64,000 nt of DNA from Candidatus Saccharimonadota bacterium (lineage in GTDB: Bacteria > Patescibacteriota > Saccharimonadia > Saccharimonadales > UBA4665). Below, in pieces: positions 30,650-39,764 of the stretch (its first letter is position 1; every line of letters begins with the position of its first letter). The notes below the pieces were generated by a model, which saw only the letters and a list, made by a program, of their open reading frames with translations, was not told the DNA's origin and made no database searches. Made by a program: the position numbers and the translations under genes. The DNA lies in assembly GCA_024635495.1 (NCBI GenBank), contig JAGXIT010000005.1:62001-126000 (forward strand), in the 5' to 3' direction.

Positions 30650-32251
30650 CTAGTAGTCTATCTTGATTCGCCTGAAACTAATCCGCTTCAGCCATCGGAA
30701 GATTGGTCGCACCTCGTCTAAGCCAAAGAGCGCTGAGAGCAAGACGTGTGTCGTGATAGTGATACTCGCAATAGCACTTAGTTTCAAAAGTAATGTGATG
30801 CCGATGTCTGCTGACATGAGTGGCCATAGCTTCACGCTAATGTAACCCGCAACAATACTGAAGCCGGTGATAGAAATAATACGGAGAAGGCCACCCCAGA
30901 ATTCTTTATCGAATAGTTTGGGGTCTCGCTTCAACATTACTGAACCTAGTATGAGCACTTCTACACCCGCAACGATTGACTGTGCAATTGCCAAGCCCTC
31001 TGCACGGTAATTGAATTTGATCGCAAGACTATAAGACAAAATTACGTTAAGCCCAATGACAAATATCGACACAAATAGTGGAGTCCTGGTGTCTTTTTGT
31101 GCATAAAACCAACGTGAAATAATTGCGTATATAGTCCTAAATAGGATTGCAGCCGTCAGAGCACCAAATATAAGTGCAATTTCTGGAGAATTCTGTGAGA
31201 AGATCAAACGAGCCAAATAACCTCTTGCGAAGAAACTCACCACCACGATCGGAAAAATCAGCCACAGCATGAGGCGCAATACTCTTAGGAAATCTTGACG
31301 GAATAAGTCTGGCCTTCCCTGGCTTAAGCGCGCATTCAACTTCGGGAAAATAGCCGTTGATATAGCAGTACCGATTAGCATGATCGGTGCGGTGTGCAAA
31401 ATATAGGCGCTGTTGTAATTGCCGATTGCGGTTGCACCACCCACGAGTGGGCTGGAGGCAATGTTCGTCTCAACCACACTCTGTACCTGGTCAATACCCT
31501 GGTCGAGCGATCGTGATGGCAAATTTTTGAGCATTTGCCTGAAACCCTTTGTAGCCCAAATAATCTTTGGTCGCCAGTGAAAACCAAGCCCGATGTTACC
31601 CAAAAATACAACCAAGACCTGTAGCACGGCTCCAACAAGTGCACCGATGGCAAGACCAACGATGCCGATATTATCCTTGAATATATAAATGCTCGCGATG
31701 ATGCTCGCATTGTAGAAAAATGGCGCGATAGCATAGAAAAAGAAACGACCAAATACTTGCTGCACGGCGGCGATGATACCAGATATCGTAAAGAAAAGTG
31801 GGTTAAGGGCTAGTATTCGTATCATGAGCGCCACATTATGCTGCTGATCTGGCGTCAGACCGTGAGCTACCACTGTTCGCACGAGCACATCGGCGAATAT
31901 AAACAGAAATATGCCGACGCCAACCATGAATATGGATAGGAAATTAAGTAAGCTGGCTGATAATTCCCAGACGCCTTTTCGGTCGCTTTTACTGAGTCTG
32001 TCAGCAAGGTACGGCATGAAAGCGACGCCGAGTGCACCTGCTGCAATTGTGAAATAAAAGAAGTCAGGGAGTACAAAGGCAGCAAAGTAGACACCGGCGT
32101 TTTGGTCGGGAGCTATACCGATACCATTGAAGTTTGCATTCACCAACTTCGTACGGAAAAAGCCAAGCACCTGAATAAGCAATGTCGTGCTCATAAGGAG
32201 CAATGCGGCATTGCCAAAACTTATTTTTTTTCGGTTGCGTGGAATCTGCAT
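30650..32251 (-). CDS. murJ: Lipid II flippase MurJ
   Basis: MviN-like multi-TM protein: ALLLMSTTLLIQVLGFFRTKLVNANFN...DFFYFTIAAGALGVAFMPYL. Confidence 0.93.
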   Translation of the reverse strand: MQIPRNRKKISFGNAALLLMSTTLLIQVLGFFRTKLVNANFNGIGIAPDQNAGVYFAAFVLPDFFYFTIAAGALGVAFMPYLADRLSKSDRKGVWELSASLLNFLSIFMVGVGIFLFIFADVLVRTVVAHGLTPDQQHNVALMIRILALNPLFFTISGIIAAVQQVFGRFFFYAIAPFFYNASIIASIYIFKDNIGIVGLAIGALVGAVLQVLVVFLGNIGLGFHWRPKIIWATKGFRQMLKNLPSRSLDQGIDQVQSVVETNIASSPLVGGATAIGNYNSAYILHTAPIMLIGTAISTAIFPKLNARLSQGRPDLFRQDFLRVLRLMLWLIFPIVVVSFFARGYLARLIFSQNSPEIALIFGALTAAILFRTIYAIISRWFYAQKDTRTPLFVSIFVIGLNVILSYSLAIKFNYRAEGLAIAQSIVAGVEVLILGSVMLKRDPKLFDKEFWGGLLRIISITGFSIVAGYISVKLWPLMSADIGITLLLKLSAIASITITTHVLLSALFGLDEVRPIFRWLKRISFRRIKIDY

Positions 32252-32303
32252 GAACTAGTAGGTAGTATAGCGTAATCGTCTCTGTCTGAGCTACAGAAAT
32301 TGC

Positions 32304-34847
32304 CTATTTTAGGTGAATCGTCTGCTCTTTAGCAAAATCACCAGCCTTCATAGACGTATCGGCAGTTTTATCTTTTGAGGGCCTTCGCTTACGTGTCCTT
32401 TTTCGCTTTGGTTTTGTTGAATCTTCGGCAGGTTTGAGGTCATCTTGCGATTTAATTGGAGTAGAGATAGTTTTTTGGTCTTGCTCCTTGCCAATTGACT
32501 CCTTCGGCTGCGATAGGTTTTTCGGCTGCTGGCCAGGGAGTTGATTTACGCTATCATTGAGACCGTAGCGCTCAATCATATAGTTTTCGACGCTCAGCCG
32601 AGGCTGAGCGTAGGTCGCACGACTATGTTCAATAATCTGCGCACTGTAATCGTTCTGAAAATCGGGTAAATTAAGCGTGATTGCAGAGAAGGCCGGAACC
32701 TTTTCGCCATCTATTGTCATGCTAATCGCAAAGTGCCGGTTGTGCATGTGCACAAGATCATGATCGGTGAATTTTGGCTCGAAATATTTGAGCATGTTAT
32801 TTGCGTCATCGGCACTCGTGCGGAATGAAATAACCGAACCAACGTTACCAAATACCGCATCTTTCACCTCTGGTAACATTTGTGCAATGTATTGGTTTGC
32901 GACCGTCAGGTTCAAGCCATACTTACGAGCTTCACTCAAGATTGTTGCGAAGCTATCTGTCGCAAAGTTTTGGAATTCATCGACATACAAATAAAACGGT
33001 GTGCGCTGTTCGCCTGGCATATCTGCTCGAGACATTGCGGCCATCTGTACTTTCGTAACTAGGAGGGCGCCAAGCAGTGCTGCATTGTCCTCACCGACTA
33101 ATCCACGGCTGAGATTGACAATGAGGATTTTCTTTTCGTCCATAATCTGTCGGATATTGAAACTACTCTTTGGCTGACCGATGATATTACGGACAAGTGG
33201 ATTTGCCGTAAAGGCGCCAACCTTGTTCAAGATTGGCGAGATAGCTTCCGTCATAAATCGCTCGTTCCAGCTCGCAAATTCAATCGTCCAAAAATTACGC
33301 ACGACGGGGTCTTTGACGTATTGCAATACCTCGTTACGGAATTTCTTTTCGGTCAACATACGCGTAATGTCGAGCATTGTCGCCTGCGGATAATCGAGCA
33401 ATGCGAGCAAACAGTATCGCAAAATATACTCGAGGCGTGGTCCCCAGCTATGCTCAAACATACGCTTGATAACTGCGATCAGCTCAGATGATGTGTGAGT
33501 TTTGAGTTTTGGATCGTAGATTTCGAGTGGATTGAAACCCATCGGAAATTCGGTATCAGCTGGATTGAAATAGACCACATCTGCTGCACGCTCTGGCGGA
33601 ATACGCCTCAAGATACTCTGTGCATAATCGCCGTGCGGGTCGATAACTGCAAAACCATGCTCGCTGTATATATCGGAGATAGTGAGCAATTCGAGTAACC
33701 CGGATTTACCGGTGCCAGTTTGTCCGATGACGTAGAGGTGCCTGCCGCGATCAATTCTTGGCATACCAAACATCGTATTGTGTCCGCGGAAATTTGTCGC
33801 TGCGACTGGGCTGAGTAATGCTTGGGCCCCTGGAGTAACAATCGGCAGATTGGCTGGCGGCTCTGCCGTCTGGCTTGTCGCCCACATGATATACGGAGTC
33901 TCAACGGTCGTGTGCGGTAGATGATACAGCGTCGCCACTTCTTCGATATTGCACATGAAGCCAGCCTTATTGAAGGTACGGTTTCGGAAATGATTTATAA
34001 GTGATGGGTCATCGCTAACTTTCTTCGCCTGAAACCCATTCAAGTACGTACTATTAAATTGCTTATAACTAGCAATGATTGATTGTATCTGCAGCAAAGC
34101 TTGCTGTTTGTGTACATTTCCCCTGTACACAATGCGGACTTGCGTCTCAAAGGCAAGTTTCTGCACCTTGTCTTCGGCCGCAGTTATGCGCGTTTGTTGG
34201 GCATCGCTCAATTTCGCAGCGTCTGTCTTGGTTTCTGGTGGCGCCCACAGTACGCTAAACATCCCCGAGGTCGACATATTGTCAGCACCACGAATTTTTG
34301 CAGCGTAGCGTTCACTTGCTCGGTGCCAGTTTTGACTTGCTGGCTTAACCAACAGCTGGAGCCAAGCTTCTTCGTCTTCAGTAAATTTGGCAAGTGTCGC
34401 CGTAATCGCAGCTAGAGGATCCACCTCGAAACTTTGAAATGTCTTAATTGGCAGTGCATTATCACCGATAAACTTGAGCTCGGTAGCGAGCTGCGTCTCG
34501 TAGATACTCTCTGTTTCTCGGTCGGCATAATCTGGCACTTCAGTAATGTGCACGGTTGGGTACTGCGCGTACACCTGTTCTTCTACATAGCTCTTCAGAT
34601 AGTTTGGCACCCACACATAAAATCCAATACGTTTTTTGCGTACAGAAATTTCGAAACTCAAACGCTCGCGCTTCGCGCTCTTCAATAGTCCTGGCGTAGG
34701 GATGGTAAGCAGCCCGTGCAGACTTGCGAACATCTGCTCGGCGGCTAGCTCTTTCTTGTCGTTGGTTCGTGGAACCTGCAAAAGCAACATGGTGCCCGAG
34801 TCATCATGCGTTGGTTCTTGCGTTCGTTTTGGTAAAATTGCTGCCAT
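32304..34847 (-). CDS. TraG/DUF87-type secretion/conjugation ATPase
   Basis: LYVIGQTGTGKSGLLELL, FAVIDPHGDYA, PFYLYVDEFQNFATDSFATILSEARKYGLNLTVANQY. Confidence 0.85.
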   Translation of the reverse strand: MAAILPKRTQEPTHDDSGTMLLLQVPRTNDKKELAAEQMFASLHGLLTIPTPGLLKSAKRERLSFEISVRKKRIGFYVWVPNYLKSYVEEQVYAQYPTVHITEVPDYADRETESIYETQLATELKFIGDNALPIKTFQSFEVDPLAAITATLAKFTEDEEAWLQLLVKPASQNWHRASERYAAKIRGADNMSTSGMFSVLWAPPETKTDAAKLSDAQQTRITAAEDKVQKLAFETQVRIVYRGNVHKQQALLQIQSIIASYKQFNSTYLNGFQAKKVSDDPSLINHFRNRTFNKAGFMCNIEEVATLYHLPHTTVETPYIMWATSQTAEPPANLPIVTPGAQALLSPVAATNFRGHNTMFGMPRIDRGRHLYVIGQTGTGKSGLLELLTISDIYSEHGFAVIDPHGDYAQSILRRIPPERAADVVYFNPADTEFPMGFNPLEIYDPKLKTHTSSELIAVIKRMFEHSWGPRLEYILRYCLLALLDYPQATMLDITRMLTEKKFRNEVLQYVKDPVVRNFWTIEFASWNERFMTEAISPILNKVGAFTANPLVRNIIGQPKSSFNIRQIMDEKKILIVNLSRGLVGEDNAALLGALLVTKVQMAAMSRADMPGEQRTPFYLYVDEFQNFATDSFATILSEARKYGLNLTVANQYIAQMLPEVKDAVFGNVGSVISFRTSADDANNMLKYFEPKFTDHDLVHMHNRHFAISMTIDGEKVPAFSAITLNLPDFQNDYSAQIIEHSRATYAQPRLSVENYMIERYGLNDSVNQLPGQQPKNLSQPKESIGKEQDQKTISTPIKSQDDLKPAEDSTKPKRKRTRKRRPSKDKTADTSMKAGDFAKEQTIHLK

Positions 34848-34978
34848 AGTGAAATCGGCCGATTAACCGGCTTATGCTATCTATTGTCTCACTTTTTAGC
34901 GCATTTATACAGCGTAAGCTACGGTCAAAATAGTGTTTCCTATACTAGCCGTGAGTACAGGTTCGAAATACTAGATTT

Positions 34979-35002
34979 AATACTAGTATATATACTAGTA
35001 TT
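34979..35002. promoter_or_regulatory. 24-bp perfect palindrome AATACTAGTATATATACTAGTATT upstream of TraG-type gene
   Basis: Direct reading; same architecture at 62361-62398. Confidence 0.75.
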
Positions 35003-35037
35003 CTTGCTTTTATCGAAGTGGTAACACTGAGGGCGTA

Positions 35038-36906
35038 CTAATACAACGCGGCTTCTTTTGGTAGGTGTGAACCCTCGAATAGCTCGAGAACCTGTGCAGC
35101 GTCGACGGTTTCTTTGTCGAGGAGCACATCTTTGAGTGCTTCAAGCTGCTTCTTATTTGCGTTGATGACTGCACGCGCTCGGTTGGCAGCTTCGGTAATG
35201 AGTGCCTTTACTTCATCATCGATAAGCTTAGCCGTTTCGTCTGAGTACTCACGCTCGTGCATGATACGCTCCATCATGATGCCTTCTTCAGCATGGAACA
35301 CTTGGTCACGAAGTTTGCTGCCCATACCCTGTTTTGCAACCATATCTCGAGCTAGTTCTGACGCCTTTTGCAGATCGTTGCCCGCACCAGTCGTGACACG
35401 ATCCGGACCAAAGATCACTTCTTCTGCGATGCGACCGCCGAGCATACGTGCAAGTACATCTTTGAATTCAAGAATACTGTGGTAACTCTTGTCTTCTGGT
35501 GGAATGAACCACGTCACACCACCCGTACCACCGCGTGGGATGATAGTAACCTTGTGGACAACATCGCTGTCTGGCAATACATGTCCGACGATTGCGTGCC
35601 CCGCTTCATGGTAAGCCGTCAACTTCTTCTCTTGTTCGTTCATGACTTTACCTTTGCGCTCTGGGCCGATAGCAACACGCTCAAAGGCTTCAGTGACATC
35701 CTCTTGGGTAATGAGCTTGTGATTGTTACGAGCTGCAATGATAGCTGACTCATTGGCAATATTTGCTAGGTCAGCCCCAGAAGAGCCGGCAGTCTTAGCG
35801 GCAAGTGAATCAAGATCGACATCTTTGCCAAGTGGTTTTTTCTCGAAGTGAATCTTGAGTACTGCAAATCGGTCTGGGCGATCGGGTAGATCAATGCCAA
35901 CACGACGGTCAAATCGACCGGGGCGAAGGAGTGCTGGGTCGAGGACATCCGCTCGGTTAGTTGCTGCAAGTACGATGACGTTTTGTCCTTGCTCAAATCC
36001 ATCCATCTCAACGAGAATTTGGTTGAGTGTCTGTTCTCGCTCATCATGACCACCACCCATACCTGAGCCACGGCGGCGACCGACTGCATCAATCTCATCG
36101 ACAAAAATAATACACGGTGCGTTCTTCTTAGCTTTTGCGAATAAGTCGCGCACTCGTGAGGCGCCAACACCGACGAACATTTCAACGAATTCAGAGCCAG
36201 AGATACTGAAGAAAGGTACACCCGCTTCGCCAGCGACTGCGCGTGCGAGCATAGTTTTACCGGTACCAGGAGGACCAACCAGGAGTACGCCCTTCGGAAT
36301 CTTTGCACCAAGTGCGGCAAATTTCTTTGGAAACTTTAAGAATTCAACGACTTCTTCGAGATCTTGCTTTGCCTCGGCCTGGCCAGCGATGCTCTTGAAG
36401 GTAACTTTGTCTTTTTCATTACCGTACAAGCGAGCTTTGCTCTTGCCAAATGTCATCGCTTGGTTGCCTTGACCCTGCGCACTACGCATCATCCAAAATA
36501 GTAGTCCACCGATAAGCAGCACGGGGAGAATCGTCGTTAGGCCAAACCCTGCAAGCGTCGCAAAGGTCGAGGTTTCTGCCTTGGCATTGATATCCACTTT
36601 ACTCGGGTCTATACCAGCTTCTTGGGTAGTCGATCCTTGCTCGAGGCGAGATTCCAATGTCGCGCTATCTTTACCCTTTTCGGTAATCGTCAGCTTCTGT
36701 CCGTCAACAACCATCTTTGAATATTTGCCGTCATTAGCGTTTTGTACAGCCTGAGAAAGAGATATTTCTTTCGTCGAGCTTGGTTGATTGAATGAGGCAA
36801 TAATAATAAGCCCAATTAGTATAATGAGAGCAATAAAGCCTACATTCTTGCCGGTTGGTTTACCGCCGGGTCGTTTGCCGCCCGGAAGCTGTGATTTCTT
36901 ATCCAT
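35038..36906 (-). CDS. ftsH: ATP-dependent zinc metalloprotease FtsH
   Basis: [28 protein letters not shown]; start at MDKKSQ. Confidence 0.98.
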   Translation of the reverse strand: MDKKSQLPGGKRPGGKPTGKNVGFIALIILIGLIIIASFNQPSSTKEISLSQAVQNANDGKYSKMVVDGQKLTITEKGKDSATLESRLEQGSTTQEAGIDPSKVDINAKAETSTFATLAGFGLTTILPVLLIGGLLFWMMRSAQGQGNQAMTFGKSKARLYGNEKDKVTFKSIAGQAEAKQDLEEVVEFLKFPKKFAALGAKIPKGVLLVGPPGTGKTMLARAVAGEAGVPFFSISGSEFVEMFVGVGASRVRDLFAKAKKNAPCIIFVDEIDAVGRRRGSGMGGGHDEREQTLNQILVEMDGFEQGQNVIVLAATNRADVLDPALLRPGRFDRRVGIDLPDRPDRFAVLKIHFEKKPLGKDVDLDSLAAKTAGSSGADLANIANESAIIAARNNHKLITQEDVTEAFERVAIGPERKGKVMNEQEKKLTAYHEAGHAIVGHVLPDSDVVHKVTIIPRGGTGGVTWFIPPEDKSYHSILEFKDVLARMLGGRIAEEVIFGPDRVTTGAGNDLQKASELARDMVAKQGMGSKLRDQVFHAEEGIMMERIMHEREYSDETAKLIDDEVKALITEAANRARAVINANKKQLEALKDVLLDKETVDAAQVLELFEGSHLPKEAALY

Positions 36907-36945
36907 ATCGAACAAGTATACAACAGATACGACCCTCTGACTACA

Positions 36946-37842
36946 CTACGGCGCGATCAATTCGGCATAATTTCGGCTGATTTTCAGCACATAACCGCGG
37001 GCAATATCAATCTGCGCACCATTCCGTGCAGATTGTATCGCTTCACCAATCCGGGCAATGAGTTTGCGTGAGATAGTAACATTTGTGTGTTTGCGCAACC
37101 AGCTTGCTAAAATCTCGGCACCTACCTCGATCGGCAATGAGCGAAAATCCTCTCTGTCGAGTTTCTCTGTATCGCTCAGCTTTTGAAGATACTCATCAGT
37201 GAGTAGTGAAATGGCGTCATTTAAGTCAGCCGCTTTCGCGCTGTGTTCAAGCAATTGCTTGCGGTTTGCTGCGCTGAGCCGTGGCATAATCTGTTTGCGA
37301 ATGTAATTTCTTAGATACGTCTCGTCATCGTTAGTACTATCTTCGTGCCACTGCAGTTTGTTCTCGGCAGCATAGTCGCGAATAGTCTGCTTCGTGAACG
37401 CAAGCAGTGGCCGACGAAGTGTTTCTGTCGAACGCAAGGAGCTCAAGCCCCTGCTCTTTGTGCCGCGTAGTAAGTTGATGATAACTGTCTCGAGCAAGTC
37501 ATCTTGATGATGAGCGGTAATAATCGCATCGGCCCTCATGGCCTGCTGGACTTTTCGTAGGAAGGCATAGCGAGCGTCACGAGCCTTTGCTTCACTCGCT
37601 TTCGGCCCTAAACGTGCCGTGTCATACACAAAGGGCAATCTATATTGCTTACTCAGTTTCTGCACAAAGGCTCTGTCTTCTTCAGAATCTGGGCGAATGC
37701 CGTGATCGAAGTGAGCAACAACAAGTCTCAGATTTGAATCAGGCTTTTTGGCCTGCTCGGCAAGCAGATACAGCAACACGATTGAGTCGACACCGCCGCT
37801 TACTGCTATCACGTAGTTACCTGCTGGCACTGCAATCTTCAT
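36946..37842 (-). CDS. tilS: tRNA(Ile)-lysidine synthetase
   Basis: AVSGGVDSIVLLYLL...HFDHGIR...HHQDDLLETVIINLLRG. Confidence 0.95.
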   Translation of the reverse strand: MKIAVPAGNYVIAVSGGVDSIVLLYLLAEQAKKPDSNLRLVVAHFDHGIRPDSEEDRAFVQKLSKQYRLPFVYDTARLGPKASEAKARDARYAFLRKVQQAMRADAIITAHHQDDLLETVIINLLRGTKSRGLSSLRSTETLRRPLLAFTKQTIRDYAAENKLQWHEDSTNDDETYLRNYIRKQIMPRLSAANRKQLLEHSAKAADLNDAISLLTDEYLQKLSDTEKLDREDFRSLPIEVGAEILASWLRKHTNVTISRKLIARIGEAIQSARNGAQIDIARGYVLKISRNYAELIAP

Positions 37843-37886
37843 ACCTTCATTCTAGCAACAGATGGAAGAGACTGTATACTACAAGC

Positions 37887-38453
37887 ATGAAAATCGCATG
37901 TGCAACTACAAACTCAGATAAGTTCGGTATTGGTCAGCGAGCGCTTGCTCGGTACGATATAGAACTTGAGCAAGTTGTCGCAGATATCGATGAAATTCAA
38001 GGTGAAGACCTGCTTAAAATAGTCGAGCATAAAGCCCAGGAAGCGTACGCCAAAATAGGTAAACCGGTCGTTGTTACTGATGACGGCTGGAGTATTGCTG
38101 CACTGAATGGGTTCCCTGGCCCGTATATGAAATCCGTAAACCATTGGTTTACACCCCACGATTTTCTTCATCTCCTTGATGGGGCTAAAGACAGAGATAT
38201 AACCCTACACCAACAACTTGCGTATTGTGACGGCGTTGAGACTGTCGTTTTTAGTAGTGACGTTGCTGGCACTATAACTACTGAGCCACGCGGCTCATAT
38301 GGTCCGCCAATTATGAAAATTGTGGAGCTTAGATTGAAGGACAGGGATGGACTCACTATTAGTGAAGTTTATGACAAGGGGCTTGAAAGCAAGCTTCAGA
38401 ATGCAAATGGTGCCTGGCTTGAGCTCGGCAAATGGCTAGCTGCTCGCTCATAA
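37887..38453 (+). CDS. Non-canonical purine NTP pyrophosphatase (RdgB/HAM1 family)
   Basis: MKIACATTNSDKFG...VVTDDGWSIAALNGFPGPYMK. Confidence 0.88.
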   Translation: MKIACATTNSDKFGIGQRALARYDIELEQVVADIDEIQGEDLLKIVEHKAQEAYAKIGKPVVVTDDGWSIAALNGFPGPYMKSVNHWFTPHDFLHLLDGAKDRDITLHQQLAYCDGVETVVFSSDVAGTITTEPRGSYGPPIMKIVELRLKDRDGLTISEVYDKGLESKLQNANGAWLELGKWLAARS

Positions 38454-38496
38454 CCATAAATGGTATACTGGCGAGTGAAACTACCTAAATAAACAT

Positions 38497-39258
38497 ATGG
38501 AAACGATTTTACTCTTGCTTGCCGGTGTGATTGTAGGTGCCATGAATGCGATTGCAGGTGGTGGCATGCTTATCGGCATACCAACCATGATCGCCTTTGG
38601 CGCACCGCCAATGGTTGCAAATGTAACCTCCTATGCCATCACGCCAGCTGGGATGATAACGGCAGCCATCCAATATCGTAATTACCTGCGCAAAGTCTCA
38701 TGGCGATACGCATTGCTGCTTATACCGATAGTGATGGGCGCAACAGCCGGAGCATTGAGTTTGCGTCAAACAGGGGCAGATCATTTTGAACAATTATTAC
38801 CATGGTTGGTGCTGTTTGGTGTTTTACTTTTTGCCTTTCAGCCGCTCATAAATATTCAGCTGCACCGCCATATTCATTTCAAGCGCACCCACCTGCGTCC
38901 AATTTATTTGATTGGGCTCGCCATGCTGCCGACAGCATATTATGGTGGCTATTTTGGGGCTGGCTTTGGATTTATAATGATGGCGTTTTTGGGCATGGGA
39001 AAAATCCATGAGGTTCATATGCTCAATGCTATGAAAAATATCGCTGGGATTTTTGTAGCGACAATCACGCTCAGCATTATGGGTGCGACTGGGTATATTG
39101 ATTGGCACTTGGCGCTGACGATGGGCATCGGTGCGGGTGTGGGTGGCTTTTTGGGTGCTCGCCTCGCCAAAAGGGTTTCTTCGCACTGGTTGCGAATAAT
39201 TGTGGTAGTCATAGGCCTGGTCTCTGCTGGCTTCCTGGCACTACGAGAGTATCACTAG
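38497..39258 (+). CDS. TSUP family permease (TauE/SafE)
   Basis: GAMNAIAGGGMLIGIPTMIAFGAPPMVANVTSY. Confidence 0.88.
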   Translation: METILLLLAGVIVGAMNAIAGGGMLIGIPTMIAFGAPPMVANVTSYAITPAGMITAAIQYRNYLRKVSWRYALLLIPIVMGATAGALSLRQTGADHFEQLLPWLVLFGVLLFAFQPLINIQLHRHIHFKRTHLRPIYLIGLAMLPTAYYGGYFGAGFGFIMMAFLGMGKIHEVHMLNAMKNIAGIFVATITLSIMGATGYIDWHLALTMGIGAGVGGFLGARLAKRVSSHWLRIIVVVIGLVSAGFLALREYH

Positions 39259-39318
39259 CCAACAGATACAAAATCTGTTACAATCTCCCCTGTTCTGCAC
39301 TTGAACTTTCGGCTTCGA

Positions 39319-39402
39319 AAGGGAAAAGAGCAGCCAGAGTTGGCGGATTCATTCCGCAACCCTGCGCGCCGAGAAAAACCGTAGGTTTGTCTTGGATATC
39401 GA
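39319..39402 (+). ncRNA. Structured tRNA leader (motif A + hairpins), shared with 44649 leader
   Basis: AAGGGAAAAGAGCAGCCAGAGT then GTTGgCGGA..UCCGCAAC hairpin then CCGAGA...UCUUGG hairpin. Confidence 0.5.
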
Positions 39403-39479
39403 GGCGGCGTAGCTCAGCTGGTTAGAGCACAGGACTCATAAGCCTGGGGTCAGTGGTTCAAGTCCACTCGTCGCTACCA
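39403..39479 (+). tRNA. tRNA with CAT anticodon (Met or Ile2), CCA encoded
   Basis: GGCGGCG/CGTCGCT acceptor, loop CTCATAA, GTTCAAGTCC T arm. Confidence 0.93.
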
Positions 39480-39518
39480 AAGTAAAAACCTCACCTTCGC
39501 GGTGAGGTTTTTACTTTG
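39480..39518 (+). terminator. Terminator after tRNA(CAT)
   Basis: AAAGTAAAAACCTCACC-TTCG-CGGTGAGGTTTTTACTTT. Confidence 0.9.
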
Positions 39519-39570
39519 ATTTTGGCTAGGGGCTAAACTACTGAGCCCAGTGAGCAACGCATGTTGCGTC

Positions 39571-39669
39571 TGGGGTCAGTGGGTCGCGGAGCAAAAGCTC
39601 TCACAGGTGCTTGCACCGAGAAAGATTTTGCGGAGGAGCCGTAGGCGATAGCTCCACTCGTCGCTACCA
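39571..39669 (+). repeat. Degenerate 3'-half copy of the upstream tRNA(CAT) with 70-nt insertion in the T loop
   Basis: TGGGGTCAGTGG (12/12) - 70 nt - TCCACTCGTCGCTACCAA (18/18). Confidence 0.85.
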
Positions 39670-39764
39670 AGAAAAGTGCTTACGTCGAAAGATGGGGCTT
39701 TTTTCTTGGCTTGTTATTTCGTTTGTACGGCCGTGTACAATAGAAGTATTAAGGGAGAACCAGT

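Noticed and set aside
32304-34847. Integrated conjugative element around the TraG/DUF87-type ATPase
   Set aside because: No relaxase, integrase or other conjugation genes nearby; flanked by murJ and ftsH.
34928-34950. TATACTAG near 34941 as another operator of the palindrome family
   Set aside because: TATACTAG also occurs as an ordinary -10 region at ruvA, ftsL-like and the 43.6-kb transcript, so an isolated copy is not specific evidence of an operator.
39301-39345. Possible SRP (4.5S) RNA because of GGGAAAAGAGCAGCC resembling GGAAGGAAGCAGCC
   Set aside because: Lacks the GUCAGG asymmetric-loop partner and occurs more than once, whereas SRP RNA is normally single copy; retained only as an unnamed structured leader, with cmscan recommended.
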